A stretch of DNA of 35,061 nt from Candidatus Coproplasma avicola. Its GTDB lineage: Bacteria > Bacillota > Clostridia > Christensenellales > Borkfalkiaceae. Made by a program: the position numbers and the translations under genes. Below, one piece after another: positions 29,560 to 35,061 of this stretch. Location of the stretch: the NCBI GenBank assembly GCA_018712135.1, contig DVHK01000133.1:1-35061 (forward strand). Direction: 5' to 3'. The notes beneath the pieces were generated by a model. It was not told where the DNA came from. It did not search any database and was given only the letters and a program-made list of their open reading frames with translations. The first letter of the stretch is position 1, and each line of letters begins with the position of its first letter.

Positions 29560-30554
29560 AACCCGTACACTTGTTCATAGACGGCGTGCGCCACGTCGGT
29601 TAAAACGAGTTCGTCAAAGTCTACCCGCCTTTCAAGTTCGCCTGCGCTCTCGATGATGTCCTGCAAGCGGGTGAAAGCGCTCTCTTTCATCGCCATATCC
29701 GTCACCCACGAGTCGATGGCTTTGTAGTTTTCAACCGAAACTTCAAGCGATTGCAGGGTGGTGCCGTCAAAGTATGGCAAAAGCTGCTGTGCCACGGTGG
29801 CGGAGTCGGTTTCGTTGACGTATTTAATCGCCTTTGTCACGGCGCGCAGAAAGCCTTCGATCTTGTCGGGGTTGGCGTCTATATAGCTTTGTTTTGCCAT
29901 AAAGCAGGTGTAGGGCACTTCGCCCGATTCCTGCCCGACGGACGCCACTATGTAGCCCTTGCCCTGCGCCTCGTATTCGCTCGCGGCAGGCTCGAACATC
30001 GTGCAGTAGTCGGCAACGCCGCTTTCGAATGCCGCCGTCATCATGTTGAAGGCGACGTCATAGTTGAGCGTCGCGTTTACGCCTTGTTCTTTGAGCGCGT
30101 ATTCAAAGGTCATGGCGGGTACGCCGCCCTTTCTGCCGGCGAGTATTTCCTTGCCCTCCAAATCCGACCATTCAAAGTCGGGCTGCTCTTCGCGCCCCAC
30201 CAAAAAGCTGCCGTCGCGCTTTGTCAGCTGTCCGAACACCATGGGCAGGTCGTTGCTGCCGCCTATGGCAACGTAAATTGCCGCCTCGGGGCCGCAGAAA
30301 CCTATGTCCGCCCCGCCCGAAAGCACGGCAGCCATTGTGGCATCGGCGCCGCCGCCGTTGGTAAGTTCAATGGTAATTCCCTCTTCTTCAAAGTAACCCA
30401 GCCCGTCGGCGAGGTACATGGGCGCGTAGAATACCGAATGGGTAACTTCGTTTACGCGTATCACGCCGTCGTCGGTCGAACACGAGCTCAAAGCGAGGGG
30501 AGTGGCGGCGGAAAGTATCGCCGCAGCCAAAAGGCAAATAATTTTATTTTTCAA
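29556..30554 (-). CDS. ABC transporter substrate-binding lipoprotein (SsuA/NMT1-like)
   Basis: A roughly 332-residue type II periplasmic-binding-fold lipoprotein with signal peptide MKNKIICLLAAAILSAATPL, lipobox LSSC and an anchored mature domain. EVTHSVFYAPMYLADGLGYF, then GGADATMAAVLSGGADIGFC and GRKGGVPAMTFEYAL are typical of the NMT1/SsuA/TauA-like family. The track starts at a TTG (30569); I prefer the TTG at 30554, which has GGAG nine bases upstream and gives a normal signal peptide. It is first gene of the transporter operon. Ligand identity cannot be read from the sequence, and no riboswitch is visible upstream. Confidence 0.93.
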   Translation of the reverse strand: MKNKIICLLAAAILSAATPLALSSCSTDDGVIRVNEVTHSVFYAPMYLADGLGYFEEEGITIELTNGGGADATMAAVLSGGADIGFCGPEAAIYVAIGGSNDLPMVFGQLTKRDGSFLVGREEQPDFEWSDLEGKEILAGRKGGVPAMTFEYALKEQGVNATLNYDVAFNMMTAAFESGVADYCTMFEPAASEYEAQGKGYIVASVGQESGEVPYTCFMAKQSYIDANPDKIEGFLRAVTKAIKYVNETDSATVAQQLLPYFDGTTLQSLEVSVENYKAIDSWVTDMAMKESAFTRLQDIIESAGELERRVDFDELVLTDVAHAVYEQVYGL

Positions 30555-30586
30555 ATGCGTCGTCTCCAAAAATTTTTTGATATTAC

Positions 30587-30616
30587 ATTTTATGTCGTCG
30601 GCTTAACGTTTGACAA
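30587..30616 (-). promoter_or_regulatory. Promoter of the ABC transporter operon
   Basis: On the minus strand, TTGTCA (30616-30611), an 18-base spacer and TAAAAT (30592-30587), about 33 bases before the binding-protein start. Confidence 0.65.
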
Positions 30617-30733
30617 TTATCGCCCTTTTAATTTATAATATTTTCGTATCACATCTAAAATTATTCTTTGTCATCGCCACGCGTTTTTATCGATTATTGT
30701 CATTGAGACCGGGTGAAAAATACCATAGCCCTT

Positions 30734-30918
30734 GTCATTCCGACTAAGCCCGATGAAGTCGGGCAGTATATCATTTCGACTAAGTGCGGCGCAGCCGCGC
30801 GCACGGAGAAATCTATCGATATTCCCCCTGTCATTTTGACCGAGCGTAAGCGAGCGGAGAAATCTATCAGTAAGGCAAGTGAATGAGGAATAGATTTTTC
30901 GACTGCGCACGAAATGAC
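30734..30918. repeat. Family A dispersed repeats, compound copy
   Basis: Several forward units in series (GTCATTCCGACTAAGCCCGA, then TCATTTCGACTAAGTGCGGC with GGAGAAATCTATC, then GTCATTTTGACCGAGCGTAA with GGAGAAATCTATCAG), followed by an inverted end ATAGATTTTTCGACTGCGCA with CGAAATGACAT. The third unit closely matches the 63-bp repeat at 27049. It is followed by a family B copy. Confidence 0.85.
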
Positions 30919-30930
30919 ATAAGAAAAAAA

Positions 30931-30998
30931 TTGTCCGTAAGAGGGGAAGGGTTATGTGATACCACCCAATCGCGGAGCCTGATGCAACGGAATGTTGC
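30931..30998 (+). repeat. Family B dispersed repeat before valS
   Basis: TTGTCCGTAAGAGGGGAAGGG, then GTGATAC, AATCGCGGAGCCTGATGCAA and CGGAATGTTGC. A short extra family A start (GTCATTTTGAC) follows at 31000. No promoter or T-box for valS is clear in this stretch. Confidence 0.8.
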
Positions 30999-31069
30999 CG
31001 TCATTTTGACAGAGTGTAAGCGCATACCATCGGCAAGGAAATAACAGCAAGTATCAGAGGAACTTTTTT

Positions 31070-33691
31070 ATGGAAAAGATATACAACCCGCACGATTTTG
31101 AGGACAGACTTTATAAGGACTGGGAGGAGCACGGCTATTTCAGAGCGGAGATAGACGAAAACAAAGTGCCATTCACCATAATGATGCCGCCCCCCAACAT
31201 AACCGGTCAGCTGCATATGGGGCACGCCCTCGACAACACTTTGCAGGATGCAATCACGCGCTTTAAGCGTATGCAGGGCTATTGCGCCCTCTGGCTGCCC
31301 GGCACCGACCACGCGTCCATCGCCACCGAGGTCAAAATCGTCGAACAGATGGCAAAGGAGGGGCTTACAAAGCAGGATGTCGGTCGCGAAGGCTTTTTAA
31401 AGCGCGCCTGGGCATGGAAGGAAAAATACGGCGGCAGAATTATCGAGCAGCTCAAAAAAATGGGTTCGTCGTGCGACTGGTCGCGCCTTTCTTTCACCAT
31501 GGACGAAAAATGCTCCAAGGCGGTCAGGGAGGTGTTCGTCAACCTCTATCACAAGGGGCTCATCTACCGCGGCTCGCGCATAATCAACTGGTGCCCCTGC
31601 TGTAAAACGGCGCTCTCCGACGCCGAGGTCGAATATGCCGAGGAGCAGTCCTTCTTCTGGCACCTCAAATATCAGGTTGAAAATAGCGACGAATATCTCG
31701 TCGTCGCAACCACCCGCCCCGAAACGATGTTCGGCGACACGGCTGTCGCCGTCAACCCTGCAGATGCAAGATATAAGCACCTGATAGGCAAAAATGTCGT
31801 TCTGCCCGTCGTAAACAAGCCCATTCCCGTCGTCGGCGACGAACATGCCGACATGGAATTCGGCACGGGCTGCGTAAAGATAACCCCCGCCCACGACCCC
31901 AACGACTTCGAGGTGGGGCTCCGCCACAATCTGCCCGTTGTCCGCGTCATGAACGACGACGGCACCATGAACGAGAACGCCGGCAAGTATGCGGGCATGG
32001 ACAGGTACGAATGCCGCAAACAGCTCGAAAAGGACTTGGAGGAGGGGGGATACCTTATAAAGAAGGAACCCCACGCCCACAACGTAGGGCATTGTTACCG
32101 CTGCCACAGTACGGTCGAACCCATAGTTTCCAAACAGTGGTTCGTAAAGATGGAGCCGCTCGCCCGCCCTGCGATAAACGCAGTGACGTACAAAAAGACT
32201 ACCTTCATCCCCGAAAGGTTTGCAAAAATATATTACAATTGGATGGAGAACGTAAAGGACTGGTGCATATCCCGCCAGCTCTGGTGGGGTCACCGCATTC
32301 CGGTGTGGTACTGCCCCGACTGCGGCGCAGAAATCTGCGAAAAGACCGACCCCACGGAGTGCCCTCACTGCGGCTCCAAAAACATCAAGCAGGACGAGGA
32401 CGTGCTCGACACGTGGTTCTCGTCGGCTCTCTGGCCCTTCTCGACCCTGGGATATCCCGACGATACTCCCGATTTGGATTATTTCTACCCCACCGACCTG
32501 TTGGTCACGGGGTACGACATAATCTTCTTCTGGGTCGCGAGGATGATTTTCTCGGGCCTTGAACACATGCGCAAGGTTCCCTTCCGCTATGTGCTCATTC
32601 ACGGCATCGTGCGTGACGACAAGGGCAGAAAGATGTCAAAGTCGCTCGGCAACGGTGTCGATCCCTTAGAGGTCATCGATAAATACGGCGCCGACAGCCT
32701 GCGTTTTTCGCTTTTGCAGGGCGTCGCCCCCGGCAACGACATGAGGTATTCTGATGCCAAGGTCGAAAGTTGCCGCAACTTCATGAACAAAATCTGGAAC
32801 GCCTCGCGCTATGTCGTAATGAACTGCGACGGCAGAAAGATCAAACCCCTTTCGGAAGTCAAACTCACCCAGGCGGATAAGTGGATAATTTCCAAACTCA
32901 ACTTCGCCGTGCGCGACGTAACCCTCGCCATGAACAAGTTCGAGCTGGGCGTCGCCTGCCAGATTCTTTACGATTTCATGTGGTCGGACTTCTGCGACTG
33001 GTATATCGAGCTCACCAAGCCCGCCCTGTGGTCGGACGACGGCGAGCGCAAGGACAACGCCATTTCGGTGCTGCACTACGTGCTCACCACGGCGCTCAAA
33101 CTTCTTCATCCCTTCGTGCCTTTCATCACCGACGAAATTTACCGCAATCTGCCCGGAACCGAAGGTTCCATAATGGTTCAGGAATTCCCCCGCTACAATT
33201 CCAAGCTCGCCTACAAAAAGGAGTGCGCGGCGTTCGGCGGAGTTATGGATATAATAAAGTCGGTGCGCGCCGTCAAAATTCAGACGGGCTGCGCCCCCTC
33301 AAAAAAAGTCACGCTGTATATCATGGCGGAAAACAAGCGCGTTATCTCAGCCAATGCCGACTCAATTTTAAAGCTCGCGGGCGCAAACGAAATTATATTT
33401 GTAAGTTCGCAGGAAGAGGCGGGTAAAAAGCTCGTAACGCAGGTTCTTTCTTCGTGCACGCTTTATATTCCCATGGGCGAACTCGTCGATATCGAAAAGG
33501 AGAAGGAGAGACTCAATAAAGAGCTCGAAAGGGTTACGGGCGAAATTCGCCGCGCCGACTCAAAGCTCAACAATCAGGGGTTCCTTGCAAAGGCGCCCAA
33601 AAAACTCGTCGACGACGAGCGCGAAAAGCTCAACAAATTCCAGGGCTTGCGCGAAAAAATAATCGAACAATTAAAGGCATTGCAGGATTAA
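31070..33691 (+). CDS. valS: Valyl-tRNA synthetase
   Basis: An 873-residue class I synthetase charging tRNA-Val. The N-terminal YNPHDFEDRLYKDWEEHGYF and PPPNITGQLHMGHAL carry the HIGH motif (HMGH). The CP1 editing domain contains TTRPETMFGDTAVAVNP and PAHDPNDFEVG. A zinc ribbon, CPDCGAEI...CPHCGSKN, lies before DVLDTWFSSALWPFSTLG. The KMSKS loop is GRKMSKSLGNGVDPLE (about residue 520). An anticodon-binding domain and a C-terminal coiled coil (EKEKERLNKELERVTGEIRR) complete it. Length is normal. The ribosome-binding site AGAGGA precedes the ATG. No T-box is visible upstream, and folC, a common neighbour, is replaced by the metallo-beta-lactamase gene. Confidence 0.97.
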   Translation: MEKIYNPHDFEDRLYKDWEEHGYFRAEIDENKVPFTIMMPPPNITGQLHMGHALDNTLQDAITRFKRMQGYCALWLPGTDHASIATEVKIVEQMAKEGLTKQDVGREGFLKRAWAWKEKYGGRIIEQLKKMGSSCDWSRLSFTMDEKCSKAVREVFVNLYHKGLIYRGSRIINWCPCCKTALSDAEVEYAEEQSFFWHLKYQVENSDEYLVVATTRPETMFGDTAVAVNPADARYKHLIGKNVVLPVVNKPIPVVGDEHADMEFGTGCVKITPAHDPNDFEVGLRHNLPVVRVMNDDGTMNENAGKYAGMDRYECRKQLEKDLEEGGYLIKKEPHAHNVGHCYRCHSTVEPIVSKQWFVKMEPLARPAINAVTYKKTTFIPERFAKIYYNWMENVKDWCISRQLWWGHRIPVWYCPDCGAEICEKTDPTECPHCGSKNIKQDEDVLDTWFSSALWPFSTLGYPDDTPDLDYFYPTDLLVTGYDIIFFWVARMIFSGLEHMRKVPFRYVLIHGIVRDDKGRKMSKSLGNGVDPLEVIDKYGADSLRFSLLQGVAPGNDMRYSDAKVESCRNFMNKIWNASRYVVMNCDGRKIKPLSEVKLTQADKWIISKLNFAVRDVTLAMNKFELGVACQILYDFMWSDFCDWYIELTKPALWSDDGERKDNAISVLHYVLTTALKLLHPFVPFITDEIYRNLPGTEGSIMVQEFPRYNSKLAYKKECAAFGGVMDIIKSVRAVKIQTGCAPSKKVTLYIMAENKRVISANADSILKLAGANEIIFVSSQEEAGKKLVTQVLSSCTLYIPMGELVDIEKEKERLNKELERVTGEIRRADSKLNNQGFLAKAPKKLVDDEREKLNKFQGLREKIIEQLKALQD

Positions 33692-33701
33692 AGGCTGAAA
33701 T

Positions 33702-34979
33702 ATGGCAAAAAGAAAATCAAACCGCTCGTCGGATGCCGCCAAGCGCCCCGCAAAACTGCTCACGCGCATAGCGATCGTTCTGCTGATAATAGTTATAATC
33801 TTGCTTGTAATCTATCTCATTCGCCCCGATCTGTTTAACCGCGCGTTTGATCAGTTCAACGACTATAAGCCGCCCGCAACCGGAGAGTTGCCCGAAGGCG
33901 ACGTGACGGAAATAACTTCTGCCGAGCTTTCAATTCACTTCATCGCCCCCGAAGTGCGCGCCAGCGGCGACTGCACTTTGATCAAGGTCGGCGAAACCGA
34001 AGTGCTCATAGACGCAGGCCCCACGCAGGGCAACGCGTCGGCTATTAAAGATTACCTCGAAGATTATTGTACCGACGGGGTAATAGAGTACGTTATTGCC
34101 ACCCACGCCGACAGCGATCATATCGCCGGATTGGTCGGAACGTCATCGGGCGGCAACTACAACGGCATTTTATATAGCTATCAGATAGGCACTATAATAC
34201 AGTTCAACCAGACCAACAAGGATGATGAGACGGCTTCTGGCAATCCCACGCTCTACGGGCGCTATCTCACCGCCGTGGAATATGCACGTAATAACGGAGC
34301 CGATGTGTACACCGCGCTCGACTGTTACAATAGCCAAAACGGCGCGCAGAGCACTTATTACCTCGACGACGAGCACAAAATATCGATGAATATTTTGTAT
34401 AACTATTATTACGAAAATGCCTCGTCGGACGAAAACAATTATTCGGTGTGTATGCTTCTTTCGCAGGAAATTTCGGCGGAGCAGACCAACCATTACCTTT
34501 TCACGGGCGACCTTGAAGAGGACGGCGAGGAGCGTTTGGTGCAAAATAACGATCTGCCCGAGGTAGAGCTGTACAAAGCAGGTCATCACGGCAGCAAAAC
34601 TTCTTCAAACGACTGCCTTCTCGAAGTAATAAAGCCTAAAAACGTAGTCGTCTGCTGCTGCGCGGGCTACAATGAATACGACGCGGCAGAGGAAAATATT
34701 TTCCCCACGCAGGCGTTTATCGACAGAATAGACGGCTACACCCAAAACGTTTACGTCACCATTATGGACGACGGGGCAAACGATACTTTCGCGCCCATGA
34801 ACGGCGACATAGTTTTTTACTATAAGACCGCCGTCGGCGAAGAGGAGGCGGGTCTGCGCCTGTGGTGCTCGCAAAATACCACCGTGTTAAAGGATACCGA
34901 CTGGTTCAAGGCAAACCGCACAAGCGAGGAATGGGGCTGGTCGCAAGCCGATAGAGACTCGTTCGTCTCCCGGCATTAA
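33702..34979 (+). CDS. Membrane-anchored ComEC-like metallo-beta-lactamase-fold protein
   Basis: A 425-residue protein with a basic N-terminus, one membrane helix (about residues 21-42, LTRIAIVLLIIVIILLVIYL) and a surface domain of the MBL fold. The domain resembles the C-terminal domain of ComEC/Rec2: LSIHFIAPEVRASGDCTLIK, LIDAGPTQGN, the metal motif THADSDHIAGL (about residue 135), FTGDLEEDGE and KAGHHGSKTSS. Stand-alone ComEC-like proteins are common in clostridia and are thought to be extracytoplasmic nucleases or phosphodiesterases; the substrate here is unknown. The ATG is ten bases after the valS stop, so cotranscription is likely. Tyr/Asn-rich stretches in the middle (YNYYYENASSDENN) are a lineage-specific insertion. 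Confidence 0.88.
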   Translation: MAKRKSNRSSDAAKRPAKLLTRIAIVLLIIVIILLVIYLIRPDLFNRAFDQFNDYKPPATGELPEGDVTEITSAELSIHFIAPEVRASGDCTLIKVGETEVLIDAGPTQGNASAIKDYLEDYCTDGVIEYVIATHADSDHIAGLVGTSSGGNYNGILYSYQIGTIIQFNQTNKDDETASGNPTLYGRYLTAVEYARNNGADVYTALDCYNSQNGAQSTYYLDDEHKISMNILYNYYYENASSDENNYSVCMLLSQEISAEQTNHYLFTGDLEEDGEERLVQNNDLPEVELYKAGHHGSKTSSNDCLLEVIKPKNVVVCCCAGYNEYDAAEENIFPTQAFIDRIDGYTQNVYVTIMDDGANDTFAPMNGDIVFYYKTAVGEEEAGLRLWCSQNTTVLKDTDWFKANRTSEEWGWSQADRDSFVSRH

Positions 34980-35028
34980 AAATCTGTAAGTAAAAAAGTA
35001 TTTGTAAAAAAGTTTCTGCAAATTATAG

Positions 35029-35061
35029 TATTTGTAAGCGCCGCCGCGACTTTTAGTCGCG
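35029..35061. other. Truncated GC-rich hairpin at the window edge
   Basis: AAGCGCCGCCGCGACTTTTA then GTCGCG forms at least CGCGAC-TTTTA-GTCGCG. It is probably the first part of a longer terminator-like stem cut by the window end, 50 bases after the metallo-beta-lactamase gene. Confidence 0.5.

Noticed and set aside
30640-31069. Search for a T-box or tRNA upstream of valS
   Set aside because: No GGTGGTACCGCG-like T-box, AGAGAG stem or tRNA TTCGA arm was seen; the region is repeat sequence. Matches to TTCGA occur only within the GTCATTTCGAC repeats.
31397-32602. 401-residue minus-strand ORF
   Set aside because: Antisense shadow of valS; no motif, and valS is unambiguous.

Overview
The window reads as chromosomal core sequence from a moderately GC-rich, endospore-forming member of the Clostridia/Firmicutes, probably an uncultured gut-type lineage (lineage is inference). 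The evidence is gene content: sporulation genes yqfC, yqfD, ylbJ and a pdaB-like deacetylase; the Firmicutes cluster phoH-pgpH-ybeY-era-(yqzL)-recO; a leucine T-box; an adenosylcobalamin riboswitch serving an ECF-type substrate binder; and a ylbH-K-like block (rsmD, coaD, ylbJ, patatin). I see no rRNA, tRNA, prophage, insertion sequence or CRISPR array.

Layout. (1) 47-990, minus: a MinD/ParA-like ATPase with a variant P-loop and a coupled 71-residue protein. (2) 1148-7003, plus: the spore/ribosome-maturation operon yqfC-yqfD-phoH-pgpH-ybeY-era-yqzL-recO, mostly overlapping; PgpH lacks the usual extracytoplasmic sensor. The 33-codon yqzL-like gene is absent from the ORF track. (3) 7071-7708: a bidirectional terminator, two tandem paralogous XRE regulators and two palindromic boxes. 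(4) 7736-9295, minus: cobalamin riboswitch, attenuator, DUF4430 lipoprotein and ECF S component. (5) 9489-14553, plus: a tightly packed operon alr, 5-formyl-THF cyclo-ligase, unknown membrane protein, rsmD, coaD, DAHP synthase, prephenate dehydratase. (6) 14586-17674: ylbJ (minus), patatin-like protein and rarA. (7) 17675-22577: orphan lipoprotein, pdaB-like deacetylase, a tandem OB-fold protein, a MATE exporter, and intergenic hairpins and repeats. (8) 22578-25818: leucine T-box, leuA, an unusual hairpin array, lgt with a consensus sigma-A promoter. (9) 25996-30616: WYL regulator, small orphan gene, and a NitT/TauT-type ABC transporter operon on the minus strand. (10) 30734-34979: repeats, valS, and a membrane-anchored ComEC-like metallo-beta-lactamase.

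The most unusual non-coding structure is at 24577-24827, directly after leuA. The 7-mer GTGAAAT recurs about every 22 bp, each copy followed by a different short hairpin. In the second half the same 7-mer appears as its reverse complement ATTTCAC, again alternating with hairpins. As RNA it could fold into one ladder in which the 7-mers pair across the element and side hairpins project at each junction; as DNA it is a helically phased set of identical sites. A second theme is a composite intergenic repeat, at least four copies, made of a GTCATTTCGAC...GGAGAAATCT inverted-repeat part followed by a TTGTCCGCAAGAG...GCAACGGAACGTTGC part, always in the same order.

All calls come from reading the sequence and remembered family features; no database search was possible. 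Start codons were adjusted from the ORF track where ribosome-binding sites and overlaps favoured another start.
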